Assembly: GCA_018136815.1 (NCBI GenBank)
Contig: CM030944.1
Coordinates: forward strand, 744,456 to 808,455
Direction: 5' to 3'
Length of the DNA: 64,000 nucleotides
Source of the DNA: Isochrysis galbana
Lineage: Eukaryota > Haptophyta > Isochrysidales > Isochrysidaceae
Shown here: piece by piece, positions 13,071 through 22,700 of the stretch
Layout of the letters: every line of letters begins with the position of its first letter
Numbering within the stretch: the first letter of the stretch is position 1
The notes under the pieces: model-generated
The model's input: the letters and a program-made list of their open reading frames with translations, nothing else
The model's database searches: none
Told to the model about the DNA's origin: nothing
Made by a program: the position numbers and the translations under genes

Positions 13071-13600
13071 ACCTACTTGTATAAGTGGGGGTCAATGGGG
13101 GCCTCGCGCCCCCCTCTCTCCATCGCGGACACCCCCCGGGGTGGGCCCGTACATTCAACCCCAGCCCCTGCCCTCTGGCAGGGGCAGGGCACTCAACAAG
13201 ACAGCCCAGACCCCCAGTGGGCGCGGGCCGCGAGCCGCACTCCCACGCCCGCATTGGGCCTGCCCTCGAGCTGACTCCCCCCCTGTCCCTGGTCGCCAGG
13301 CATACAGGGGCCCCTGGGAGGCTCCCATGACCAGCGTAGCAAGCGTGGGAGAGGCAGGGGGGGGCCAGAGGCTGAGCCCCAGCCTCCACTGCCCCCTGAG
13401 CTGCCCTGCTGGCCCTCTGGGAGCCCCCACAGAACCTCTGAGAGCAGGCCAGGGCGCGCGCATGGCGACGCGCCACAGGGACGACGCGGGGTGAGAGTGG
13501 AGAGAGGGAGAGGGGGGATTTTGCACCCCCCCCCGACGGAGTGCGGTGAGAAATAGGCCCTGTTTGCGTTAGCAAACGGGTAGGGGCCCCCGGGGGGGGG
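13071..13600 (-). repeat. Dispersed P-repeat block (hairpin plus TATA-like end), inverted copy
   Basis: This block matches the reverse complement of about 52985-53527: the gcaaacg and cggagtgcggt segments near 13540-13580, the GC-rich middle, the gggcccgtac box, and the end acttatacaagtaggtt. In this copy the TATA-like word reads TATACAAG. No coding function is visible. Confidence 0.8.
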
Positions 13601-13684
13601 GGACACGCGCCGCGGGAAAGCAGGGAAAATAAGTTGTTACGCTAGTCTCTAGTCTGCATTTAATTTTAAAATAACGCTCTATAT

Positions 13685-13750
13685 ACAACTGTGGATGGAC
13701 ATTCGATCGCTCAATTCGACTGATGTCCCACAATTGACGGAACGACACCT
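13685..13750 (-). mobile_element. Solo terminus of transposon family T
   Basis: Sixty-six bases match the ends at 33312-33420 and 46070-46139: acaactgtgg, cgctcaattcgactgatg, and the terminal ggaacgacacct. No second terminus was found nearby, so this is a fragment. Confidence 0.7.
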
Positions 13751-13751
13751 A

Positions 13752-13826
13752 ACTGCAGGGAACTGCTCAACTGCAGGGAACTGCTCAACTGCAGGGAACT
13801 GCTCAACTGCGGGGAACTGCTCAACT
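13752..13826. repeat. 18 bp minisatellite
   Basis: About four tandem copies of aactgcagggaactgctc start directly at the family T terminus. The same unit appears in reverse complement at about 58622-58655. Confidence 0.85.
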
Positions 13827-13829
13827 CCG

Positions 13830-14480
13830 AGTCCGATGGTAAAGGTGGGGGTGCCTCGAGGCATGCGCTAGAAGAGGGGAGGGATCCTTCCAGAGGATTA
13901 TCCTCACCCTGGAAAGACTCGGGCTTGGACCTGCCTCCCATGGGTTCCGGCGGCGATGGCGGAGATGATGGCGGAGGCATCGCAGCGAGATCAGGAGGCG
14001 AGGCAAGAGAGGGCATCACCTCCCCCTGTGAAGGTGGTGGTGGATGTCCGTCCGGAGAGGAGGAAGGGAGCAGGGCAGGCATGATGCCCGACTCTGCAGA
14101 GGTTGGGGAGACCCCCATTGAGACGTCCAGCGCGGGACGCACCGAGTAGGATTCTACACCTGACGAATTGGGATGGCCCATAGGGCCTGAGGGCAATGAG
14201 GAAGGAGGCAGACCGGCGGCAGGCGCGGCGGAGGAGACGACTTCGGAGACGCTGACGGGCTGAGGCCCGTCAGCAGAGGAAGGCGGGCAGGCGGGCTTGA
14301 GCGAGGGCGAGGACGGCGGCGAGAGCGACATCGAGCGAGTGGCGAGAGGCGAGGGTGAGTGTGAGGAGGGCTGTGATGGCAGGGCTGGTGAGGCGAGGCG
14401 AGTTTGTAGGGTACGAGTATTACGAGAGCGAGAGCGACGAGAGCGAGAGCGACGGATGACGATTGACGACAGGACGTCGG
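13830..14480 (-). other. Ser/Pro-rich open reading region of uncertain status
   Basis: The minus strand is open through this stretch, continuing a frame that begins inside repeat A at 14745. The product would be disordered, rich in Ser, Pro and short acidic blocks, with no domain. Its position directly after repeat A resembles a gag-like leader after a long terminal repeat, but I see no protease, reverse transcriptase or integrase. About 14307-14480 recurs at 1975-2095 and 4245-4300. Confidence 0.25.
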
Positions 14481-15235
14481 ACAACGATGCAGAAAACAAC
14501 AGGATGCACCGACTCACGAACGCACTAGAATCATTCACCCAAACCAAGCAAAACATCAAATAACCGAGACCCCACATCGCCGGTAACTCAAACACGTCGC
14601 GAGAGACGGAGAGAGAGAGCGAGCGAGAGAGAGAGAGAGAATCCAAAGCGATGGTCGGAGCGTCGGAGCGTGTCTTCGCTTTGGATTTTCCCACCAAGGC
14701 GGAAAGTCGAAGAGGAACGTTATGTCGCGCAACCGCGGCGATCACATTGGATACAGATCGCAGCGAGGTATCCTTGCAATCGAAGAAATCTTGCTGTTGA
14801 GCGTGGACCTTCTAGACGTTTCTATCGAGCAACCCTGAGTAGCAACCAAGGGAGGAGAAAACCAAAAACCAACGGGACCAAGGGCTTTCATGCAACTTGC
14901 ATCAAGGAGAAAGATTCCCTCACCCAAGCAGCGAACCTAAATCAATCTCCAAGGGGAGATGGCAAACCAAACCCGATTGCCCCCTGAAGCAAGTAACGAA
15001 ACGCGGGGAGATAGCGAATTAAACCTCTTTACGAGGCGCCTGGGAGGAAGAAAGGTGGGGAAACTTCCCTTCTCTTCGAGAGAAAAAGAGAGGGCGCTCC
15101 ACAACCCTAGATCCTAGGCGTCCACGCGAAGTTTTTGACCGAGAACGAGAACGAGAAAATTATAACGATAAATACCGAACGAAGAGAAGAGAGAAGCCTA
15201 ACGAGCGTCGATTCGCGCATGCGACAGAGGCACAA
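14480..15235 (-). repeat. Dispersed repeat A (LTR-like), copy near 15 kb
   Basis: About 750 bp match the reverse complement of 52035-52840 and, in part, 63440-63925. Shared landmarks include the CT-rich run next to gcgacgtgtttgag, the cgatcacattggatacagat segment, tctagacgtttctatcgagc, and the end gcctaacgagcgtcgattcg. Partial copies lie at 4558-4850 and 58160-58250. It behaves like an LTR or a long non-autonomous element; no reverse transcriptase is visible in the window. Confidence 0.75.
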
Positions 15236-16161
15236 ACGAAACACAAGACGTCTTCCGCTTGATGGGTCCCCGTGTTTTTGTTTGTTTGCGCGCGGTGAAC
15301 CCCCGAGTTAGGGGCGAAGTTAGGGGTCAGTAGAAATTATATACCTAAAAAGCCGGGAGGGGCGTGACAAAAAAAGGGAACCTCGAGTTGCACCCTCTTG
15401 ACATTCAATGACAATGACAATGTAGGCTGTTTATGATCTCCGGCTGGGGTTTATGATCTCATGATCTCCGGCTGGGGTTTATGATCTCATGATCTCCGGC
15501 TGAGACTCGTTTCGTCCGGTGTATGCAGCTAGGGATGCTAGCTACTAGCTAAGAAGATGTCATACGACGTTATGACTTCGTCTAATTCATTCACTCCCTC
15601 CTCCTCCTCCGTTTCAACCACTAGAATATTGGCCCCCTGCCCTCCACACACGCACTTCTTTTCCCGCAGAACCGCCGGCAGATAAAGATAAATTATCTCT
15701 TATATGTCTCTATTCACATTCTCTCTGCGCTCCCTACATGTGAAACACAGGAACACAGGAACGGTGTTTTGTTTTCGGAGGCCCAAAACATATGTTTTTC
15801 GCTGTTGTATTTCGGGCGGCGCCCCCCCCCCCCCCCCCCGCACATCTGTTTTTCACATTGTTTTTCTCTGTTTTTCTTTCGACGGCAAAAAACATGCTGT
15901 CTTTGCTGTTTTATTCCTAAGTTTGACTGCGTTTCACATGTAGGCTGCGCTCTCCACGAAAACGTGCGCAAAACGAAGCAGCCATCATTCCGTTTGGTGC
16001 GGCGGTCTCGGCAGTTTAAGAGTTAGTGGTCGCGGAGCGAGCCCATCGGAGAGCGACGGCGGGAAGAGCCTGCTCGAGGCTCACCCCGGACATCTCCACA
16101 GCCACATTCGTGCTTGTATCTCCTGTGGAACCCGGCGGGCAGCGTGTCGGGCGCCTCTGCG
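15236..16161. other. Intergenic stretch with short tandem repeats
   Basis: About 15429-15505 holds two to three copies of a 28 bp unit containing tttatgatctc and tccggctgg. About 15507-15570 is the second copy of the repeat at 1872-1955. A C-run lies near 15822-15840, flanked by short imperfect inverted repeats (aaaaca and tgttttt words). No gene was recognised; the final 150 bases are the promoter and leader of the next gene. Confidence 0.5.
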
Positions 16162-16779
16162 ATGCGACCGCTCGCTCTGGGACTCGTGCTCGCCGGTACC
16201 TCCTCAGCTGTCTGCCTTGCCTTGCCCGTGCGAGTGCAGAGGTTGCTTCCCCTGGCGGCAATTCAGGATGCCTCTGCAGTCGTGCCCCTCTGGAAGGCGG
16301 TGAGAAAATGCTACCCGTCAGAAGAAATGGCAATCGCTGCAGTCGAGCGCAACTCAATGTTGTTGTACCCCTGGGTGAGCTGTGTAGAGAATATTGAGGG
16401 CTCGTACACAGTTCTCCTCAAGACTTGTGGTAAGGAGGCGACATTGGACATCATCTCTAAGAACCCCGGAGTGCTGGGGTGCGACGCGTCTAGGCTTGCT
16501 CGCTCCAGCCCTGCAGAAATCCAGCGAGTTGCAGATGCGGTTGCAATCTTACAGGTGTTGACCGGCACTCCATTTGTAGCCATCGCTCTCGTGATCATCA
16601 GTCTCGCTTTCTTCAAGGCAGTTCCGGGCGTTTCCGATGCACTACCCCCTGGGACTGCTGATGCCGCCGATGGCATTGCTCGTTCGGTATTCGGGGTGGT
16701 GGGAGCTAGCGCGTTCATTGCCGCGGTTACAAATGCTGTCTATGTGTCTAGCAAGGCGCCACCGCCCCACAAGTGGTGA
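16162..16779 (+). CDS. Plastid-type membrane protein of an uncharacterised algal family
   Basis: A 205-residue protein from the ATG at 16162; the frame is open 16 codons earlier, but this ATG begins the signal peptide (MRPLALGLVLAGTSSAVCLA). A soluble cysteine-containing region follows, with NSMLLYPWVSCVE, LKTCGKEATLDIISKNPGVL and GCDASRL. Two hydrophobic helices come next: residues about 128-150 (FVAIALVIISLAFF) and 177-197 (VFGVVGASAFIAAVTNAVYV). The KNPGVL-containing block resembles hypothetical plastid proteins I associate with diatoms and haptophytes; that is recollection, not a search. The signal peptide with no retention motif suggests delivery to a secondary plastid or other membrane. 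No function can be assigned. Confidence 0.65.
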   Translation: MRPLALGLVLAGTSSAVCLALPVRVQRLLPLAAIQDASAVVPLWKAVRKCYPSEEMAIAAVERNSMLLYPWVSCVENIEGSYTVLLKTCGKEATLDIISKNPGVLGCDASRLARSSPAEIQRVADAVAILQVLTGTPFVAIALVIISLAFFKAVPGVSDALPPGTADAADGIARSVFGVVGASAFIAAVTNAVYVSSKAPPPHKW

Positions 16780-17129
16780 AGAAAGCGGCAATGGAATGAC
16801 TCACCCTCGTTGCCCTTGCCGTAATGAACTTTTCTCAGAGTAATATTTTCTGGGCTCGCCCTGCTTTCACCTTCATCTCTGGTGCATCAACATAGTCTCT
16901 ATCGATGGTAAGAGAGGGCTATCTTTTACCGTCATCTGCCACACTTTTGTTCATGTAGTTTGAGTGCTATTGGTGTCCAGCACTGGTCAGTGCAATTTGC
17001 ATTGCGTATTTGGGGCCAGCCCTCAAGGGGGCTGGGTTCTTGATGGCGCCGAGGCGGCCCCTCGTGCGTGAGCACGAGGGCGGTACCGCGGCAGCCGGGG
17101 GTCCAAGCCCGGAGGCCTTCCCTAATGGA
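16780..17129. other. 3' flank and start of a duplicated segment
   Basis: After the stop there is ordinary non-coding DNA. From about 17040 begins a 350-400 bp segment that recurs directly at about 18690-19040 (landmarks gagggcggtaccgcgg and agcccggaggccttccct). Confidence 0.6.
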
Positions 17130-17426
17130 TCATCCCAACAGTGGGTTGTGGTAGGTGTGGCTGTGGAGGGAGGTGTGGGGCTGCTGTGCTGCAGCAGGCC
17201 CTAGCTGTCGCAGCATGTCGGCTTTCGCCTTGCTGTTCGCGGTAGTGCGGGGGTGTGTCGGGGTGGCTCCGGTGCTCACCTGGGTGGGCGGGTCGTCCTG
17301 ACGCGGTCGCTTTGGCGACAGCGGGGTGTCCATGAGCAGATCATCGATCTCGGCATCTCGGCGAGGGCGCGAGGGCGAGGGCGGCGGCAGCGGTGGAGGG
17401 GAGCGGCGCACGCGCGCGCGCTCCAT
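17130..17426 (-). CDS. Short gag-like ORF with nuclear localisation motif, copy 1
   Basis: A 98-residue reading beginning MERARVRRSPPP and containing DTPLSPKRPRQDDPP, then PRTTAN, followed by a Gln/His/Thr-rich end. The KRPR block resembles a nuclear localisation signal. The same arrangement recurs in the larger ORF at 18233-19030, so the two are copies of one mobile-element or repeat-borne gene, this one truncated. No enzyme domain is visible. A P-repeat lies just upstream of its start (17455-17560). Confidence 0.35.
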   Translation of the reverse strand: MERARVRRSPPPLPPPSPSRPRRDAEIDDLLMDTPLSPKRPRQDDPPTQVSTGATPTHPRTTANSKAKADMLRQLGPAAAQQPHTSLHSHTYHNPLLG

Positions 17427-17454
17427 CCATGACCATGACCCTATCAGTTTACTG

Positions 17455-17560
17455 ATAGTTGTGCCCAGCCCCTGCCAAGGGGCAGGGGCTGGGGGTGAAT
17501 GTACGGGCCCACCCCAGGTGGTGTCCGCGATGGGCAGTGAGTGAGGGGGCGCGAGGCTCC
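17455..17560 (+). repeat. P-repeat fragment with perfect hairpin
   Basis: A perfect 13 bp stem, cccagcccctgcc, pairs with ggcaggggctggg across a 4-base loop. It is followed by the gtacgggcccaccccagg box and ggtgtccgcgatggg, as in the copies at 49626, 53396 and (inverted) 13071. The TATA-bearing end is missing here. Confidence 0.8.
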
Positions 17561-18232
17561 CGCGAGTGGCAAATAACTCATTATGCTCTGAGAATGGTGT
17601 CTTGAGCCTCTAGGAGGACTCAATGAGGGCAATGAGATGAACACAGAAACCAAATCCTAGCTCCTCATTCCTAGATTGAACCGTGTCTTCATAGTTCACA
17701 ACGTCGTCCTACATTGTACATTGTAGGACTCGTCCTATAAAGCTGGGTACCTTTATCCGTTTACCCGAAAGGGGTTTTCCCCCAGCGTGGACTTGAGGAG
17801 AGGACGTGCTGGGGTGCGCGGGGTCGGTGCATGCACTGGGGGGAGGACAAATATCGAGGGGAGGGGGCAGTGCCCCCACCCCCCGGTATCACTCGGACAC
17901 CTGGCTCGTCAGGCATGGCGGGGTTCCGGGACGGAAAGGTTGTGTCCAATTAGCTAGTGGGGTTGGCTAGGATATAACATTAATTATTTTATTTTATTCG
18001 GTGAGTGGTGGTATGCTTTCACAGCTTCGCCCTCGACCCCGTGGTACCGCTCCAACGCGCTACCACACGAAGCCCTTTGGACATCGCCCTTTGTTCGCTG
18101 CCGCTCTGAGGCCCTCGTTCGGATGCCGGCACCGCTCCGCTCTCTAGTAGACTTTGTTGTCACCTCCGGTGAGTTCTGACCGTCTCGCCCCTTGTTTCGT
18201 TGGTTCTACGCTCGTTTTCGTTATCTCTGCCG
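17561..18232. other. Intergenic, repeat D copy 2
   Basis: About 17850-17965 is the inverted counterpart of positions 1-110. The rest is mixed, with no domain-bearing frame. Confidence 0.5.
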
Positions 18233-19030
18233 CTACTCCGTAAAGGTGATAATGATCTTGTGGGAGTCCGGAAATTCGGCCTCCCCCTCGGGTTCGGGCT
18301 CTAAGTCTTCGTCAAGGAGGGCCACCTGTGTGACCGGGGCGGAGGGTGGGGTTAACCTTGAGTATGTTTTCGTCTCTCGGGCGTCCATATGGCTCGATGT
18401 TTCCGCTATGTTGTCTCCCCCTTCCGAGGGTCCTGTGTGGATTGTGCTTTGTGTAGGCTCTCTCTCAAGTTGGTGTTTGTTGTGGTGGGCCTCCTGGGCC
18501 TGTGTCCCGTGCGACGTTCGCGCGCCCGTGGCTCGCTTGTCCGTTTGGCCTTCGGAGGCGTTGGAGAGCATCCCTCCTGGTCTGCCTCGCTTTTTGCTCC
18601 TGTGCCCCTTGCTGGGGGGTCCTGTCTGCTCTTTGTCCAACACCTTGTTTTGATGCGGCATTTCCCCATTGGGGTTCTGCTGTAGATGGTACCGGGCCGG
18701 CCCCTCGCGCCGGAGCGCGAGGGCGGTACCGCGGTTGTGTAGGGTCCCAGCCCGGAGGCCTTCCCTTTGGAAGCGTCCCACTGGTGTGGTGTGGCTGGTG
18801 TGGCTGTGTGTTGTGTTGGAGGTGTGCTGTATGCTGGCTGCTGCCAGCATGGCAGCCTTGTTCGTGGCGTTCGCGGTGGTTCGCGGGCGTGGCAGGCTGG
18901 CTCCTGTGCCCACCTGGCTGGGAGGGTCGTCCTGACGCGGTCGCTTCGGCGACAGCGGTGTGTCACTCAAGCCTTCGTCCATCTCGGCGAGGGCAGCGGC
19001 AGCGAGGGAGGGCGGCGGCGCGCGCTCCAT
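18233..19030 (-). CDS. Gag-like ORF with nuclear localisation motif, copy 2
   Basis: A 265-residue reading that starts MERAPPPSLAAAALAEMDEG and has the same DTPLSPKRPRQDDPP block, PRTTAN motif and downstream AAML segment as the ORF at 17130-17426. It then runs on through a basic, Gln/His/Thr-rich, mostly hydrophilic region to an acidic C-terminus (LDEDLEPEPEGEAEF). No zinc knuckle, protease or polymerase was seen. It is best explained as a mobile-element structural or leader protein. Two copies preserving the same frame argue that it was once translated. Confidence 0.4.
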   Translation of the reverse strand: MERAPPPSLAAAALAEMDEGLSDTPLSPKRPRQDDPPSQVGTGASLPRPRTTANATNKAAMLAAASIQHTSNTTHSHTSHTTPVGRFQREGLRAGTLHNRGTALALRREGPARYHLQQNPNGEMPHQNKVLDKEQTGPPSKGHRSKKRGRPGGMLSNASEGQTDKRATGARTSHGTQAQEAHHNKHQLEREPTQSTIHTGPSEGGDNIAETSSHMDARETKTYSRLTPPSAPVTQVALLDEDLEPEPEGEAEFPDSHKIIITFTE

Positions 19031-19786
19031 GACCCTATCAGTCTGCCATGGGAAATGATCAGCCCGTCCAGCCCGTCAATTGCCAAAATGCCGTGCCTTC
19101 CGCCGCCTACCTTCCGTCCCATTCGGTCCCTCCCGTTCCATTTGCGTAACCTTCAATCCGTCAAGGGGGGAGCTCGTGCCTCCCCATGGGCCATGGGCGA
19201 ACTAAGTATAAACTTAGTTGTACAGGAGCTCTTATGATAGCATGAGCTGAGATACCTCTCCATGCATTCACATCGCCTTTTGGGTGCAATTGCAGTTGTG
19301 AATTATGAAAGTCGATTGTTCCCTTCCGCCACCTGCTCTAGTGTTGAAACAGCGTCACGTTATGTTATAGCTATAGCGCGGCGGCAATTCGCAAATCGAA
19401 TGGGCGCGTGCGGTGGCCGACGACGGCAAGTAGGAAGGAAGGGTTAAAATTGGAACATTCATATCATGTGTTACAACTTCCATACAAGCCACAGCTAGAG
19501 CTAAAGAATAAAATCCGACGAATGACGACTGAAATCTGATGAAGGGTGAAGGGCAGGTGGGCTTGGGCCCATGAGATCTCTGGACCCGGCACATTAGACG
19601 CCTCCATCTCTCTTTCCCCTTTCCCTTTCCCCGTCCACACCTTATGATTGATGTGCATCAATCACTGACAAGGACTTGGTCCTCATTGTCCTGTCTTTCC
19701 TAATAGTAGTACACCTAACGAAGTACTTCGCATAGAGATGGCGATACACCCTCGGTTGCTGAGGTCGATGCTCCGCACGCACGAGC
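19031..19786. other. 3' flank of the giant gene, nothing recognised
   Basis: About 19085-19150 resembles the reverse complement of 2330-2410, and gaactaagtataaacttagt near 19199 resembles 4855-4875. The part from 19260 to 19786 is more AT-balanced and probably contains the 3' UTR of the giant minus-strand gene. Confidence 0.4.
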
Positions 19787-22700
19787 TCACACCTCAAACA
19801 TGCGAGCCGCTTTGGAGTGGACCCACGCCGCCAAGGTAACAAGAGCGGCTCCCAAAGCAATGGTGTGTTGTGAGGAGAGCGTCTCCACCTCGTGAATCGG
19901 CACGTGCCCTAGCACGTGAACAGGTTGGGCGTCCTGTAGCTTCTGCCAAACTTCAGGAGCCGTGGAATGTGGGTGCACTAGTTGACCTGCGGCGTGATAG
20001 TCCATTGGGTTGCCGCCAATATTCATCGGAGACACAATCGGGCCGCCGAGGTCGTCCCGTTCCCGATCGGTGCCCAGCAAGGGTACGTGGCCCTTAGCTC
20101 GTGTTGTGGGCTCTAATGACTGTGCCTTCTTCGCACCTGCAGCACTAGCCGCATGCTGAGAAATGTCGCTAGCTTGGTGAGATGCACCATTAGTACCCGG
20201 AGTCTTCTCTTCAAGTTCGCCTTCGATCAAACTCGCCCCGACGTCGACACCTCGAGCCTTAAGGTCGGCGAGCCGCAGCAAGAGCGACTCCTCGCGCGCA
20301 CGCGCGGCATCTGCTTCTCGTCGTGCCTCCATGAGCTCCGACACGAGCTTGTAGTTGGACAGTTGGAGATAATCGCTTGATTGTTGAAGATGTGCAATGA
20401 CGTGCAATAAACCTTCTTCTTCGACGGTTAATGCAACAGAAGGTGGGATAGTTGCCAATGACTCGTCCAGCGTGCCATTGGTATCTTCTTGGACTTGTAG
20501 TAGCGGGGAATTTGAGGAAATCCTTGCGCTATCCCTAGTTCGCTCAGGCCCCAGCGGCTCGACCGTGTTAAAGTTTGCATCGTCACCCAAAGGGCTCTCT
20601 GCGTCCGGCGTAGGAGTGGTGGCACGCCCTCGTGAGCTTTCTATGGCCGACTCTCCCTCGTCCGACTTGGACACGCTGGACGGCGAGGTTGTTGACGTGG
20701 CATCCGGCACGCTTTCTGTCCTTGACCGAGGTGCCGTACTAGTGGTGTTCATGGATGACTTAGAACGTATCGTATTGTTTGACGCCGAATCCATGGAAGA
20801 AGGCCGAGAGCTCCTGACCACACCATATGGTCTACTGAAACCTTCTGGCGACTTCGAGGAGAAGCTTTCCCACAACCCAGGTCGGCGCCGACGTTCCCCG
20901 TCTGCTCGCGGCGAAAAAGACGTGGACCCATTCACAAGGCTTTTGGTGTTGTTGGGCGCCTTTATAGTGTCGTTTGGATTTTGGAAAATATGCCTCACAG
21001 CTCGAGTTTCAGCGGCAGGATCGCCCTCGGTAGAGACGCTAGGCCCGCTTCGAGAGTCAGGAGAAGCAGTGCTCGAAGAAATAGCTGTAGCAGGGCTACC
21101 ACTAGCAGCACACGTGGACTGCGCTTGGGAAGCCGATGACATCGCGCCTACTGATGCGCCAGAATCGATCGTCGCATTCGACGAGAGCGTGAGAGATTGG
21201 TCGCTAACGGGAGATACGCTGACCGGCTCATTCGCAGGCTTCAAAATGGACTCCCGCTTCAAATCCTGAAAGCGAGGCTTGGCTACGTTTGAACCCTCCT
21301 GGCTCTGCTTGCGGCGCTGCGCTCCGGCTAGCGCTGCAGCCGAAGCGGCAGTGCTCGCACCCGGAAATGTCATCGACCTGCTGTCGTTTGCAGACCCGAT
21401 CTCACCTTCGACAGAGGAAGAGGAGGCAGTACCCTCGCTGTTCGAGGATTCGACAGCTTGAACTCGAGCACTTGAAGGCGGGGCCGCCCGTTCGATACCA
21501 TAGGGTTTCTTGAAATCTTTTGTTGGAACATCGAAAAAATTGTTGATTAGTCCCGGAGAACGGCTGCGGCGATCTTCATCTATAGGAGGTGCATCATATG
21601 AGGCTTCTCCGGCAATCTCCAGGGTTGATTGCATGCTAGAAGACGGCGTAGAAGCGGCGGAACCCCAGACCGATGACTCGGCACTGATTTCGTCAGCTAT
21701 TCCAGCCGGGTAATCACCCAAGTCAAAGGAACCATCGCTCGTAGGCTTCCCATACGGTTTCTTAAAGTCTGACGTGTTAGCGTCATAGAAGTTGTTACTG
21801 AGTCCCGGCGAGCGAGCGCGCCGTTCCTCATCGATTTGGGGCCGGGCGTAAGCAGACTCTCCAGCGCTCTCGAGAAGCCCGCTGCCGTGAATGTTACTAG
21901 AAGCATCGGAACTCGACAAAGCTTGATCTGTTGTGCGAAGCGTCGGAGACGAGTCGCTCGAGCCAGCAGACGTGACCACCTTGCTCATGTTCAACAAGGA
22001 CGCAGATTCGCTCTTCCCAGGCTGAGCAGCTCGGGGTCGCACGGGTACTGAAGGCTCCGGGCTTGCATTGGGCTGTGGAGCGGGCCCACGCATCCCCCAT
22101 GGCCGTTTGAAGTCGGCCGTCGGAGTGTCGAAGAAGTTGTTCCGCAGCCCAGGCGAACGAGAACGACGCTCGTCGTCTATGGGAGGCGGCGGAGGAACAG
22201 GCGCCATCGGGCCCATCGCAGCCTGCTGCTCCATGAAAGCCTTGTACTCCCCCTCGCGCCCAGGAAGCGGCGTCTCGGCGCCAAAGCCGCCGGGCGAAGG
22301 TGGAGGCGGAGCGACAACACTGCCTCCTCCGCTTCCTGGGGAGGGTGGGGGAGGCTGCGGGCCGGGACCTGCCTGCGGAGCGGGCCCACGCATCCCCCAT
22401 GGCCGTTTGAAGTCGGCCGTCGGAGTGTCGAAGAAGTTGTTCCGCAGCCCAGGCGAACGAGAACGACGCTCGTCGTCTATGGGAGGCGGCGGAGGAACAG
22501 GCGCCATCGGGCCCATCGCAGCCTGCTGCTCCATGAAAGCCTTGTACTCCCCCTCGCGCCCAGGAAGCGGCGTCTCGGCGCCAAAGCCGCCGGGCGAAGG
22601 TGGAGGCGGAGCGACAACACTGCCTCCTCCGCTTCCTGGGGAGGGTGGGGGAGGCTGCGGGCCGGGACCTGCCTGCGGAGCGGGCCCACGCATCCCCCAT

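Noticed and set aside
13711-14745. 344-codon Ser/Pro-rich minus-strand frame as a complete gene
   Set aside because: Its start lies inside dispersed repeat A and its end in the 18 bp minisatellite, so the frame is assembled from repeats; kept only as an uncertain region.
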